64,000 bases of DNA, taken from NCBI GenBank assembly GCA_964582085.1, contig CAZOPV010000010.1, forward strand, positions 1 through 64,000. The letters are read 5' to 3'. Shown piece after piece: positions 18,926 through 28,086 of this stretch; the stretch's first letter is position 1; the number at the start of each line of letters is the position of its first letter. The position numbers were made by a program, and so were the translations under genes. The stretch is from JADGNF01 sp964582085. Its GTDB lineage: Archaea; Thermoproteota; Bathyarchaeia; Bathyarchaeales; Bathycorpusculaceae. The notes below the pieces were generated by a model. That model saw only the letters and a program-made list of their open reading frames with translations, was not told the DNA's origin and made no database searches.

Positions 18926-18935
18926 GACTTCACCT

Positions 18936-19574
18936 TTAGACAATTGCATAAATTGCTTGTAATAACGCAGAGCTGAAAAACCACGCTCCAAAAACTACAA
19001 AAACCAAAGTACAGAAAAAGGTAACACCTCGGTGTACCTGCTTAGTCCAGAATCGTTGTGACTTAAAAATTACAAGTGCCACAACAGCATACCACGCAAA
19101 ATCGCATAACCAATGAATACCCGCAAACACTGAAAAACCAATTAAACCAAAGGCTTTTGCATTCAAAATCAACGTTGACCCAACGGTGAGCCACCATAGT
19201 ATGAAACCAGGATTGGCTGCAGTAGTTCGTATACCTGAAATAAGAGAATCTTGGGTGGAATTAACATCTTTTGTTTCCTTGCTGCGTTGTTGAAAAGTTT
19301 GTATACCCATTGACATTAATAATAATCCTCCAAGAAGCCCCACAGCAATCGACACAATATCAGGTATCTCAAATTCATTCAGCACAAAAAACATCAAAAA
19401 CATCAGAGGTATCTCAACAACACCATGTCCACACGCAATAAGAGCACCTGCAATCCTATCTTTTGTAGCTTTATCTATTGTAACGGCAAACAAGGGGCCG
19501 GGTAAAAGTACTCCTGATAAAGATATAACTATAACTGAAGACAAAAAAACGTAAAAATCTGTAATAAACGTCAT
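18936..19574 (-). CDS. LysE/RhtB family exporter
   Basis: 212 residues with six predicted transmembrane helices. The first loop carries the family SGVLLPGPLFAVTI motif with PGP, and the centre has NPGFILWWLTVG. Family members export amino acids or small metabolites; substrate not predictable. Upstream partner of the macro-domain gene. Confidence 0.88.
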   Translation of the reverse strand: MTFITDFYVFLSSVIVISLSGVLLPGPLFAVTIDKATKDRIAGALIACGHGVVEIPLMFLMFFVLNEFEIPDIVSIAVGLLGGLLLMSMGIQTFQQRSKETKDVNSTQDSLISGIRTTAANPGFILWWLTVGSTLILNAKAFGLIGFSVFAGIHWLCDFAWYAVVALVIFKSQRFWTKQVHRGVTFFCTLVFVVFGAWFFSSALLQAIYAIV

Positions 19575-19624
19575 CGCTTCAGCTTCCGCGAATTACCAAA
19601 TATCAATAAACAACCTCAAAAATG

Positions 19625-20167
19625 TTACTTATCTCTTTCAAGTTTCTTGCCCATTTTACTTTGAATGATCGCAACTACCTCTGAGCTATCTTTTGCAGCA
19701 GCATACTCATCAAGCAAGACAGCATTTAAATCAAAAAAAGTGTGACCCCATGTAAAAACTGAGAGCAAATTTTTTGCCTCTTTTTTAAACCCTGCAATAT
19801 AGAGCGCCGCCGCTAATGCTTCCGCAGTAGTCAGTTTAGTGGCTTTGGCGAAATTTGTTGGGTTTCCTGCAATCAACACGGGCAAACATCGGGAAGTTCC
19901 TTTAACGTTATGTGACAAAACTTTTTCTGCGTGTTCCCAACTGCAATCCAACGCTGCAAGGCCAAAATCCGCCACACGGTTTCTGTCAAGTGGCGAAAAA
20001 GCAACTTTAGCAAAAGGATTAAGAATTATTGCTCGCTTAGGCATAAAGCGTGTTTTAGTTACTATCCTTGCGAGCCCACGGCGTTTTAGCTTCAAACCTG
20101 TACATCTTTTTGGGTCACATTGATTTGCATGATAGATGGTTAAGCGAATTTCAAAGGTTTTTTCCAC
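19625..20167 (-). CDS. tsr3: rRNA aminocarboxypropyltransferase Tsr3 (DUF367)
   Basis: Transfers the acp group from S-adenosylmethionine to a modified uridine in small-subunit rRNA. Signature near the N-terminus HANQCDPKRCTGLKLKR, then NPFAKVAFSPLDR and ALDCSWEHAEK, CLPVLIAGNPTNFAK, all typical of Tsr3. The start used is GTG 20167, just before EKTFEIRLTIYH, with AGGT 4 bases upstream; an ATG at 20188 would add 7 residues. It overlaps the end of nnr by 17 bases, so translation is probably coupled. Confidence 0.88.
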   Translation of the reverse strand: MEKTFEIRLTIYHANQCDPKRCTGLKLKRRGLARIVTKTRFMPKRAIILNPFAKVAFSPLDRNRVADFGLAALDCSWEHAEKVLSHNVKGTSRCLPVLIAGNPTNFAKATKLTTAEALAAALYIAGFKKEAKNLLSVFTWGHTFFDLNAVLLDEYAAAKDSSEVVAIIQSKMGKKLERDK

Positions 20168-21680
20168 GTGACCTGCGCACCTTAACATGACTCATTGGAT
20201 TATTCAACACGGTAGGTATCCACGTCAACAAATCAGAAGCCATCATTGTGCCTCTCTCTTTTACTGCAAAATCTCCTGCCGCCCCATTAACGAAAGCCCC
20301 TGCAGTTGCCGCCTCAAACGTATCAACTTTTTGGGCTAAAAAAGCACCCACAATACCTGAAAGTACATCACCTGTACCGCCAACCGTCATGCAGGGGTTG
20401 CCTGTGAAATTCAGTTTCACATGCTCGCCATCAGAAATAATATCCACATGACCCTTCAAAAGAACTATAGCACCTAACTCTTTAGCAGTGATTTTGACAT
20501 CCATTACTCGGCTTCTCATGTCTTCTGGAAGCCGCTTGCCTGTTAAAAGGGCGTACTCACCTGCGTGCGGTGTTACAACCAATGGCGACTTTAAAGACCG
20601 TTTACACTTCGCAAAAACCTTCAAGCCATCTGCATCTAAAAGCAAAGGCTTATTTTTCTCTTCCACAAGCGTAATGCATGCCTTCACAAATTCTGTAGTT
20701 TCCGCATGCAAGCCTATACCTGGGCCCAAAACTACTGCATCAACTAAATCTACATACTCGCTAATTTTGGGCAAATTTTCATGATTCAAATGGTTTCCTT
20801 CAAGTTTTACTGTTATCAAATCAGGGGAAACAGACGCAATATCGTGTGCTGTCAACGAAGGAGCTGCCGTGTACACAAGGTCCACGCCTGTACGTAGCGC
20901 TGCCAAAGAAACTAAGGTTGGTGCTCCAGAAAAAACTTCGCTTCCTCCAATTACCAACAATCTGCCAAAATCACCTTTATGTGCAGTTAAAGGCCTACAC
21001 TGCGTAGCCAAAAGTACATCGCCAGGACCTGCAAATTGCTCCATTACCGTTGGTAGTCCTATATCCCGCACAATAAGCTCACCAACGTATTTCTTTGCGT
21101 TTTTTAACCCTTCCTTCGCCTTGTAAAAAGTAACCGTAACATCAGCTTTGACGGCTTTACCTAAAACTTCTCCAGTATCTGAATCAATTCCTGTAGGTAT
21201 GTCAATAGCAACCTTTGCCGCGGTTAAAGCGTTAATGTACTCAACAGCTTGTAATATAGGCTGTCTTAAGTTGCCTTTGGTGCCTGTTCCCAATAAGGCA
21301 TCCACCACAATGTCGGCTTCAACTTTAGGAAAATTACTGCTGTCGTCCACTTCCAAAATGGGTATATCCCCCAAAGTTTGGAGCACTAACCAGTTTGCAA
21401 TTGCAGCTTCATGGCTGATGTCTCTGCTCCGACCAACTAGAACAACTGTAACTTTAAACCCCATAGCAGTCAAATGTCTTGCAAGCACAAACCCATCGCC
21501 GCCATTTCCTCCCAACCCACAAAATATAGCAATTTTCCTGTTCGGCTTAAAACGGGCACTAATTTCCAAAGCAACATTACGCCCTGCGTTCTCCATAAGC
21601 TGAAGAAGTGAAATACCAAAATACTCTGCGTTTGTTTCTAACGCCCGCATATGCCGACTATCGATGACGTCTAACTCCAT
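20151..21680 (-). CDS. nnr: Bifunctional NAD(P)H-hydrate epimerase / ADP-dependent dehydratase
   Basis: Repairs hydrated NAD(P)H. 509 residues. The N-terminal YjeF epimerase domain (1-215) has GLGGNGGDGFVLARHL and DALLGTG. The C-terminal ribokinase-like dehydratase domain (about 225-500) has GDFGRLLVIGGSEVFSGAP, DADGL, VVTPHAGEYALL, LLKGHVDII and the ATP-site GNPCMTVGGTGDVLSGIVGA. Both halves are intact. First gene of an nnr-tsr3 unit. Confidence 0.95.
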   Translation of the reverse strand: MELDVIDSRHMRALETNAEYFGISLLQLMENAGRNVALEISARFKPNRKIAIFCGLGGNGGDGFVLARHLTAMGFKVTVVLVGRSRDISHEAAIANWLVLQTLGDIPILEVDDSSNFPKVEADIVVDALLGTGTKGNLRQPILQAVEYINALTAAKVAIDIPTGIDSDTGEVLGKAVKADVTVTFYKAKEGLKNAKKYVGELIVRDIGLPTVMEQFAGPGDVLLATQCRPLTAHKGDFGRLLVIGGSEVFSGAPTLVSLAALRTGVDLVYTAAPSLTAHDIASVSPDLITVKLEGNHLNHENLPKISEYVDLVDAVVLGPGIGLHAETTEFVKACITLVEEKNKPLLLDADGLKVFAKCKRSLKSPLVVTPHAGEYALLTGKRLPEDMRSRVMDVKITAKELGAIVLLKGHVDIISDGEHVKLNFTGNPCMTVGGTGDVLSGIVGAFLAQKVDTFEAATAGAFVNGAAGDFAVKERGTMMASDLLTWIPTVLNNPMSHVKVRRSRGKNL

Positions 21681-21755
21681 CCTTAAATCACCTTAAACTG
21701 TATTTAGAGTTGATAAAAGATAAGCCTATCTTAACTTTGTTTCCCCTAAGACGCC

Positions 21756-21773
21756 GTATACAAAAGCATCAAC
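21756..21773 (-). repeat. 18-bp dispersed sequence, copy A
   Basis: GTTGATGCTTTTGTATAC read on the minus strand, between the divergent nnr and MobA-like genes. Identical to copies at 23019 and 26975, one mismatch to the copy at 27816. Confidence 0.7.
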
Positions 21774-21822
21774 CAAACACACAACAAAAACTTAATGACA
21801 GCCTTTTCAGTGTTAATTAAGG

Positions 21823-22464
21823 ATGGAACCCGCGAATTTATCAGCGATAATTATCGCCTACAACTACACACTTTTCAAACAAGACAGTGGTCTCCTTAAA
21901 CTTAACAATAAATCCATACTTGCGCACGTCATAGATGCAGTTAACCCACTGGTCGATGAAATCTTAATAGTTACACACTCTCAGAAACACGCTGACGCCT
22001 ACGCCAAACTTGTGTCTACCCGCATCACTTTAGTTGTAGAGCCAGCGATTGCCCAAAATCCTCTAATCGCCGCTCTACAAGGCTTCAAAACTGCACTAGG
22101 CGCTTTCTCATTGCTTGTGCCTCATGACGCCCCTTTTATCTCTACTAAAATATTGCAATTATTTTTTGAATTATGCCCTGGAAAATCCGCAGTTATTCCT
22201 CGAACCCCTGATTCGCAGGCAGAACCACTACCCGCAGTTTATGCCACGCGCCAAGCTTTGTTTGCAGCAGAGAAAGCCATCTCCATGGGAAAAAATGATG
22301 TCGGGGCATTGATCGAGACTCTTCAAAATGTTCGCTATTTGTCCACCCTTGTCATAAAGCAGTTAGACCCTGATCTTAAAACCTTTTTTAGGATAAAGAC
22401 GCCTGTAGACCTTAAACGTGCAGTTGCATTGACAAAAAATCAAAACACAAAAAAACATGGTTAA
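21823..22464 (+). CDS. MobA-like nucleotidyltransferase
   Basis: 213 residues of the NTP-transferase (GT-A) fold. N-terminal LSAIIIAYN replaces the usual LAGG(x)S(x)RMG loop with a degenerate one (NYTLFKQDSGLLKLNNKSIL), while the later LLVPHDAPFIS supplies the metal-binding Asp and VIPRTPDSQAEPLPAVY matches MobA's guanine region. Probably guanylylates molybdopterin or makes a related nucleotide derivative, but the altered P-loop makes activity uncertain. Single gene. Confidence 0.72.
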   Translation: MEPANLSAIIIAYNYTLFKQDSGLLKLNNKSILAHVIDAVNPLVDEILIVTHSQKHADAYAKLVSTRITLVVEPAIAQNPLIAALQGFKTALGAFSLLVPHDAPFISTKILQLFFELCPGKSAVIPRTPDSQAEPLPAVYATRQALFAAEKAISMGKNDVGALIETLQNVRYLSTLVIKQLDPDLKTFFRIKTPVDLKRAVALTKNQNTKKHG

Positions 22465-22940
22465 CTGCCCTTGATTTGTAGTTTTTCCCCTTTTTACCTA
22501 AAAACCTGCAGGCGCGCTCTTTATTACTAAGTGCTTTGACGAAATTACTCGAAATATAAATAATCATCAGCTACGAGTTGCAAAAAAGTTTAAAATTATA
22601 GAAGTAAGCAAGTTTTTACAACTACAAAAAGCGTTTTGAGTTCATAATTGCTGGGGCAGGCGGACTTTAGATTAAAAAATGTGTCTTTTTTGACAACAAT
22701 AAAGGGTCTTTTTTTAAGAAGACAGAAAACAAAACTGACACGGTAGCTCTTTTCAAAACTATCGCCTCTCGAAACAGTGTCGAATGAACACAATTTAAAA
22801 AATAGTGTCAAAAAATAGGTATAAAAATTCCAAAAATTGGATTATATAAGTCAATTTTTAAAGCTATGATTTGATTAACGTGCTACGAAAAACGAAATTT
22901 CAGGTTTAACAGTTTAAACCAGCCAAGCAAAATATTGATT
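22465..22940. other. AT-rich intergenic stretch
   Basis: No supported gene. A minus-strand open frame at 22596-22811 is low-complexity and hydrophobic and is not taken as real. A TATA-like GGATTATATAAG lies at 22839-22850 on the plus strand and may serve the downstream small ORF. Confidence 0.4.
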
Positions 22941-23093
22941 ATGAGACAACCTATTAATGATCAAAATTGGTTAGACAACTTTGGAGGTACACAAATAACG
23001 CAGCAAAAGACAAGTTATGTTGATGCTTTTGTATACGCAAATAATACAGAAAAACATTCAGTATCCACTCTTTTGGAGGTATTAAAGCATTAA
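22941..23093 (+). CDS. Possible 50-aa protein upstream of the Mrr-like gene
   Basis: ATG to TAA, 50 residues, polar, ending 10 bases before the nuclease-like gene. It contains repeat copy B, which reads as VDAFVYA in this frame. No family recognised and no strong ribosome site, so the support is limited to its position and protein-like composition. Confidence 0.3.
   Translation: MRQPINDQNWLDNFGGTQITQQKTSYVDAFVYANNTEKHSVSTLLEVLKH
23019..23036 (+). repeat. 18-bp dispersed sequence, copy B
   Basis: GTTGATGCTTTTGTATAC on the plus strand, identical to copies A and C. Confidence 0.7.
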
Positions 23094-23103
23094 TGTATAC
23101 CGT

Positions 23104-23817
23104 GTGGAGAATTATATGATTATTGAGAGAGAAATGATTATTTCGATCCTAAAATTGACTAAAAATGGGATTATTGAGCAAGAAAATGTAAACAAAGAGG
23201 CTAAGATTCCCAAGTCCATTGGACAAAAATTGCTTCAAAAACTTCAATATGACAAACTCATTTATATCAAAGGCGATATGGTCCATGTTGATACTACTAA
23301 CCGCCTAAAATTGGCGGTACGTGCGGCGGAATTAGGCGCGGATATAGAACGTTTGAGTCGCCTTTTAGCGTGGAAGGAATTTGAAAACCTGATTGCAATT
23401 GCTTTAGTGCAAAATGGCTATGAAGCGACTGAGAATGTGCGCTTCAAACACGCCTTACGCAGGTGGGAAATAGATGTGGTTGGCTGTAGAAAACCTTTTG
23501 TACTATGCATCGATTGCAAGCAGTGGCGCAATGGAATTTCGCCAGCAAAATTAGAGAAAATTGTTGCCGATCAATTGATCAGAGTCCAAGCATTAGTAGA
23601 TGCCTTGCCTAATAGGGCAATCAGATTACCTGCAACAAAGTGGGAGCATGCAAAGTTTTTTCCAATTGTTTTGTCACTTGTTCCTAATCGATTCAAATTT
23701 TGGAGTGACGTGCCATTAGTGCCTGTGTTACAGTTTCAAGAGTTCATAAATCAAATGCCTCTGTATGCGTCATCTCTAAAGTGTTTCAGCAAAAGATTTC
23801 CAAAAATTATGACATGA
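23104..23817 (+). CDS. HTH-nuclease protein (Mrr-like PD-(D/E)XK fold)
   Basis: 237 residues from GTG (an ATG at 23116 is an alternative). Residues 1-80 look like a winged helix (ISILKLTKNGIIEQENVNK). The central part WKEFENLIAIALVQNGYEATENV with WEIDVVG and LCIDCKQW matches the E...D...xxK layout of Mrr-type restriction-endonuclease-like domains; the usual ExK is DCK here. No methylase adjoins it, so a role in restriction is unproven. Its last bases overlap the convergent ABC permease gene. Confidence 0.68.
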   Translation: MENYMIIEREMIISILKLTKNGIIEQENVNKEAKIPKSIGQKLLQKLQYDKLIYIKGDMVHVDTTNRLKLAVRAAELGADIERLSRLLAWKEFENLIAIALVQNGYEATENVRFKHALRRWEIDVVGCRKPFVLCIDCKQWRNGISPAKLEKIVADQLIRVQALVDALPNRAIRLPATKWEHAKFFPIVLSLVPNRFKFWSDVPLVPVLQFQEFINQMPLYASSLKCFSKRFPKIMT

Positions 23818-25714
23818 GCTCCCGCAAAGGTTTCTGTGCAAATTTTACAGACGGATATAAACTCGCCAAAATTGTGGTCAGTAAGGCGCCCAGAAGCCAA
23901 AGCGCTACGTTAAACAGGGTGACAATGTTAACTACTGGCTCCTGAATAAGAATAAACAGGGTAATTATTGTGCCTATAGAGAGGCCTACGATAAAACCGC
24001 TAAGCAACAGAATCAAATTTTGACCTCCTAACAAATATACGACCTGCTTGGGCTTTACGCCTATTGCACGCAAAATCGCATATTCGTGACGTTGATCTTC
24101 AATAGATATCAAGCAAAACGCAACCAAAATGAAAACTGCAGAGGATAGGCAAAATAATGGTATTATCATAGTCACTTGCCACAAAGAACCCAAAAAATCT
24201 ATGTTAACCTGAGAAACAGTATTTAGGTTCACTACAGTCAGATCTGCATTGAACTTGCTTAAAGTTTCCTCTATAGTCGCAAAAACGGTCAAACCGTCGG
24301 CGGCAGTATCAACTGTAACAAAAAGTACATTAGGACTATAAAAGCCAGTTAACTTTTTCAAACTTTCTAAGGGAACATATACAACGAAACCATTGTTAAT
24401 AGGGTCAATACATACACCCACTACATCAAACGATGTACTCTGAACTGTGATGCCCTCTAACAGAGGGTCTGCATGTTCAATTTTTGCAGTTGAATTTGAA
24501 GAGTATAAGCTCCATGCTACAGAATCTCCAACCACTGCTTCAAAGGTGGCGTCGACACTTAAAAAGCGTCCATCGATACGCCAACTTGTGCTAACCGACT
24601 GAGGTTCAACACCCACTATTAGTCCTTCCGCTTTTCGGTGGTCGCCCAGAGGTATTGTGGATAAGGTCTGTGAATCAAAAGTGTAGCTACCTTCTTCTTG
24701 GATCACACCAAAAGTAACTATTCGAGGATCAATCGCTATCACGTGGGGTAGTGTTCTTAAGGTTTCAAGAAGACTGCTGTTTATTGCAAATTTTGTGTTT
24801 AAATAGTCAAAATGTTGTTGTTCACTGATTATACCTGAAAACTTACTTATAACCGCTAAGTATTGTCTACTGAAATCCTGGTGAGCAATCATGAAGAGGT
24901 TTTTTCCTGTAGCGTTAGCTACCCAAGACGACGTGGTATCTCTAGCTATTACGCCGCTTGCTATTGACACAGTTAGCAAAGTAAAAACTATGACGAGAAA
25001 AACTACTATTCTTTGAGTAAATGCTTGAAGGCGAAACAGATTTCGAGTAATAAAATTTAATGTTAAATACGCCTTTGGCATCACTTTGAATTTGTTTGTT
25101 GAGTTCAAGCCAAATTGTTGGGTTGTATCAAGCAAATTCACCGGCAAACGTCGTGAAGTATCAAAAAGAGGTTTTGCTCCAAAAACTAAGGTGAACACAA
25201 AAAAGCTAATAAATACTAATGGAGCGTACCAAAAGTTTGGTTGCTTAAGGGAACTTTGAAAGTTACTCGTATCTATTACAAGATAATCAGCAGCAAACCC
25301 CAGAACTATGCCGACCATACAGGCTACAAATGTGATAAGAAGCAGTTCCGTAAAAAAGTAACCAAATACAAGGCCTGTTGGGCATCCTGTAGCTCGCATA
25401 AGCCCAAAATCACGTGCTCGCTGCTTTAGGAATAAAAAAGCGGTGAACGCCACAAGGACAGCCCCCACCGCAAAAACCAAGACGCCTACAAAGAGCAAAA
25501 ACTGGTTAAATATTGTTAGCAACCCAGAGGTTAGTGCACACTTACTTGAATCTTGTATCATGAAACTGACTTGGTCGCTAAAAAGCAGCAGAAACAGTGT
25601 TGCAGCTACACAAGCGGTTAAACTGGCAAATGTGAGTCCTGTTTGGAGTTTTCGGCGGAGTAAATCATTGAAGGGAAAGGCTGTTTCAATCATTTTGAGT
25701 CGCCAGTTTACCAT
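23807..25714 (-). CDS. ABC transporter permease, FtsX/MacB type with two FtsX domains
   Basis: 635 residues. N-terminal transmembrane helix (about 27-48), FtsX domain with helices at about 72-185, a second helix at about 235-260, a large extracytoplasmic domain (about 265-500), and a C-terminal FtsX domain of three helices. The start is ATG 25714, or ATG 25693 (MIETAFPFN), both overlapping the end of the ATPase gene. With that ATPase it forms a MacB/LolCD-like exporter or envelope-remodelling complex; cargo unknown. Confidence 0.85.
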   Translation of the reverse strand: MVNWRLKMIETAFPFNDLLRRKLQTGLTFASLTACVAATLFLLLFSDQVSFMIQDSSKCALTSGLLTIFNQFLLFVGVLVFAVGAVLVAFTAFLFLKQRARDFGLMRATGCPTGLVFGYFFTELLLITFVACMVGIVLGFAADYLVIDTSNFQSSLKQPNFWYAPLVFISFFVFTLVFGAKPLFDTSRRLPVNLLDTTQQFGLNSTNKFKVMPKAYLTLNFITRNLFRLQAFTQRIVVFLVIVFTLLTVSIASGVIARDTTSSWVANATGKNLFMIAHQDFSRQYLAVISKFSGIISEQQHFDYLNTKFAINSSLLETLRTLPHVIAIDPRIVTFGVIQEEGSYTFDSQTLSTIPLGDHRKAEGLIVGVEPQSVSTSWRIDGRFLSVDATFEAVVGDSVAWSLYSSNSTAKIEHADPLLEGITVQSTSFDVVGVCIDPINNGFVVYVPLESLKKLTGFYSPNVLFVTVDTAADGLTVFATIEETLSKFNADLTVVNLNTVSQVNIDFLGSLWQVTMIIPLFCLSSAVFILVAFCLISIEDQRHEYAILRAIGVKPKQVVYLLGGQNLILLLSGFIVGLSIGTIITLFILIQEPVVNIVTLFNVALWLLGALLTTILASLYPSVKFAQKPLRELMS

Positions 25715-26381
25715 TTTCTAAAAGCAATTTTTGGTCGGCCAAACGCATTATCTCTTTGTCGTGTGTAGCAACAACTATTGTTTTACCTTCTGATTTCAAT
25801 TCTTCAAGAAGTTGGATTATTTTCAGGCTATTTTTTTCGTCCAAGTTTCCAGTAGGTTCATCCACCAAAAGCAGCGGCGGGTTATTGGCTAATGCACGCG
25901 CAAAGGCTACTCTTTGTTGTTCGCCGCCGCTAAGCTGAGATGGAAAATGGTTGCTGCGTTGTTGTAAACCTATTTTTTCTAAAAGTTCCTGAACCCTTTG
26001 TTCTACCGTTACAGCGCTTGTTCTTTTCCATTCCAACGGAAAGGCAATGTTCTCGGCGACTGTAAGAGTAGATACCAAGTTATACGCTTGAAACACAAGT
26101 CCTATTTTATTACATCTGAAATCTGCCAAAAAATCTTCTGTTTTTTGAGTCAAATCTTCATTAAACACATTTATCACACCTGATGTTGGTTTGTCAATGC
26201 CGCTTATGATGTTGATTAAGGTAGTTTTGCCTGACCCTGATGCCCCACTCACAACAACAAATTGACCCGTGGTTACAGTTAGATTTAATTGTTTTAATAT
26301 TTCTACTTGGGTATCTCCTACTTGGTACGTTTTGCATAGATCTACTGCCGTTATTGCAATTTCGAATAGTTTGACGCCCAT
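25686..26381 (-). CDS. ABC transporter ATP-binding protein (LolD/MacB type)
   Basis: 231 residues. Walker A GASGSGKTT (about 42-50), Q-loop VFQAYNLV, signature LSGGEQQRVAFARAL, Walker B LLLVDEPTGNLD, and switch His in VVATHD. This is the standard LolD/MacB-like exporter class. Translationally coupled to the permease gene by overlap. GGAG upstream of the ATG. Confidence 0.93.
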   Translation of the reverse strand: MGVKLFEIAITAVDLCKTYQVGDTQVEILKQLNLTVTTGQFVVVSGASGSGKTTLINIISGIDKPTSGVINVFNEDLTQKTEDFLADFRCNKIGLVFQAYNLVSTLTVAENIAFPLEWKRTSAVTVEQRVQELLEKIGLQQRSNHFPSQLSGGEQQRVAFARALANNPPLLLVDEPTGNLDEKNSLKIIQLLEELKSEGKTIVVATHDKEIMRLADQKLLLENGKLATQND

Positions 26382-26456
26382 TTGATGTTTCTCCTGTAAG
26401 TGCTCCTTAAATTATTGGTAAACATTAGTGCAAGAGTAAACTTCAATTTACTTTGC

Positions 26457-26885
26457 TCAATAAGTTTTTTCCAAGTTCAAGTTTCCTCGATCACGCTTAA
26501 GTATGCGTACCTTATCCGGGAGCTTATTTTTTTCCCACTCTGTCCAACTGATTTCTTTAAACGTCCATTTCTTTCCAAGATGCGCCGCTACAACAGCATG
26601 TTTGTAGTCATTGTCGATAGGAAAAAACTCGTGAAGAAAACGAAATAATTTGTCAATTTGCTGTTTAGGAAAATATGCGTAGTAAGTGGCGTTTTTGACT
26701 TCAAACGCAAAAGTATGGTTTCCTTTACGTGCAATTATGTCAGGTAACGGATTAAGGCTGGGGTTGCTAACTGGAACGCGAACTGCATGGTAGCCATTTT
26801 TTTGAAGCAGTTTGACTAAAACATTTTCACTATAAAAACCTCTTTTACGCCATCGTCGCAGTGCAATTTTGTCAACAGCTTTCAA
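26457..26885 (-). CDS. Holliday junction resolvase, Hjc-like
   Basis: 142 residues. Archaeal Hjc layout: RKRGFYSENVLVKLL (catalytic Glu), NPLPDIIARKG (Asp), and FAFEVKNA (Glu-x-Lys), the PD-(D/E)XK site, with a slightly longer C-terminus than usual. Cleaves four-way DNA junctions in recombination. Lies upstream of the ABC operon on the same strand, with a 75-base gap. Confidence 0.85.
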   Translation of the reverse strand: MKAVDKIALRRWRKRGFYSENVLVKLLQKNGYHAVRVPVSNPSLNPLPDIIARKGNHTFAFEVKNATYYAYFPKQQIDKLFRFLHEFFPIDNDYKHAVVAAHLGKKWTFKEISWTEWEKNKLPDKVRILKRDRGNLNLEKTY

Positions 26886-27221
26886 TTTAGGTTTCCTTCT
26901 TAAGCTCTTTATATTATTTTAATTGCTGGCCTCTTGAATAAATAACTGTGGTAAGCCCCTAAAATTGATTTGGGGTTGATGCTTTTGTATACGCGCCAAT
27001 TTTTATAGGTGGTCTGGTTGCATAATGGTGATGTAGAATGCACTATTAATTACCAATATAACCAACTTCACTTTGCGCGAAAATATTGTGTTATTGTTGC
27101 GATAATTATGACTTGTTTAGACTACATTTGACGTTACTAAATTGTGTGCTTGACAACTTGCGCTGGCAAAAGGTCATCACAAAAAAAGCTCGCCGACAAA
27201 TTCTAGAGAAAACTTATAACG
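26886..27221. other. Intergenic stretch holding repeat copy C
   Basis: No supported gene. Holds the 18-bp repeat at 26975 and otherwise AT-rich unstructured sequence. Confidence 0.4.
26975..26992 (+). repeat. 18-bp dispersed sequence, copy C
   Basis: GTTGATGCTTTTGTATAC on the plus strand, identical to copies A and B, with a shared G upstream and CG downstream. Confidence 0.7.
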
Positions 27222-27464
27222 TCAAGAAAAAGGGGAAAGAGAAACAACCAGCATAGGCGTTTTCTGCCAAAAACCGCCTGAGCCTAAAACATGAACAGCT
27301 TTAACCTCTTCTGCTGATGCATTATGCATATTTCTTTCTGCTACAATAACCCTTCGCTGAAAAACAGGGTTATCTAATCCCACAGCAAAGATTCTTACGC
27401 CCCTACTGAAAAAGTTCTTTTTTGCTCGAAGTTTTGTCGAAGAAAAACGACTAAAACCTGGCAT
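27222..27464 (-). CDS. Possible small protein, 80 aa
   Basis: ATG with a TATA-like CATATAAGT about 25-30 bases upstream on the same strand and no ribosome site, which would fit a leaderless transcript. The sequence has a plausible folded core (GVRIFAVGLDNPVFQRRVIV). Not recognised; it could be a decayed C-terminal fragment of a larger gene. Confidence 0.35.
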   Translation of the reverse strand: MPGFSRFSSTKLRAKKNFFSRGVRIFAVGLDNPVFQRRVIVAERNMHNASAEEVKAVHVLGSGGFWQKTPMLVVSLSPFS

Positions 27465-28086
27465 GGAGATTTTCGTAGGTACTTATATGAGGCGATGATT
27501 TTCACCATGGCTTTCTTTTGCAGACTTAGTAAAAATGGCTTAAATAAAGAGTTTTTACAAAATAAACCTTAAAAACGGCTTTAAAATTTTTTGCCGGTTG
27601 CAAAAAACTTGGGGTTTTTTACAAAGCCCAGAGTTCGAAGAAATACAACCAAATTTTTAGTCTTTTAAAAAAAATGGGCCATAAAAAATAGTTTTTTGGT
27701 CAAATAAAGTCTTTATTTACCTCGTAAATTTTGTGGACACAGCCTTCTATTTTTTGAAAAAAACATTTAACAAAAAAGTACCCTCGCCCCGTTAAAACAT
27801 AATCTCTAAAAATCGGTATACAAAATCATCAACCAAATCATTTAATCTTTGCGACGTCACGCTAAGTAACATGGGCCAGGAGCTATATAAAAACACAGCC
27901 AAAAATTTCAAAACGTGCTAAGAGTCAATTTGCTAACCTTGAATATAATTAAAAGACAAGACGTGTATTGGTAATTTATCTCTGGTGATGCTGGCAACAA
28001 CTAACGCAGGAAGATGTACAGGCGTAATATAAATTGCTACCAGAACCTTTTTTGCCTTTTTAAAGAATAAACTTTGATGAGAGACC
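27465..28086. other. AT-rich gene-free stretch holding repeat copy D
   Basis: Long A and T runs, no supported gene or RNA. Repeat copy D is at 27816. A TATA-like TAATATAAATTG at about 28026-28037 may serve the downstream YjbQ-family gene. Confidence 0.45.
27816..27833 (-). repeat. 18-bp dispersed sequence, copy D
   Basis: GTTGATGATTTTGTATAC on the minus strand, one mismatch to copies A-C; it shares TTTG upstream with copy A. Confidence 0.65.

Noticed and set aside
22596..22811. 71-codon minus-strand open frame
   Set aside because: Low-complexity, AT-driven and hydrophobic; no ribosome site.
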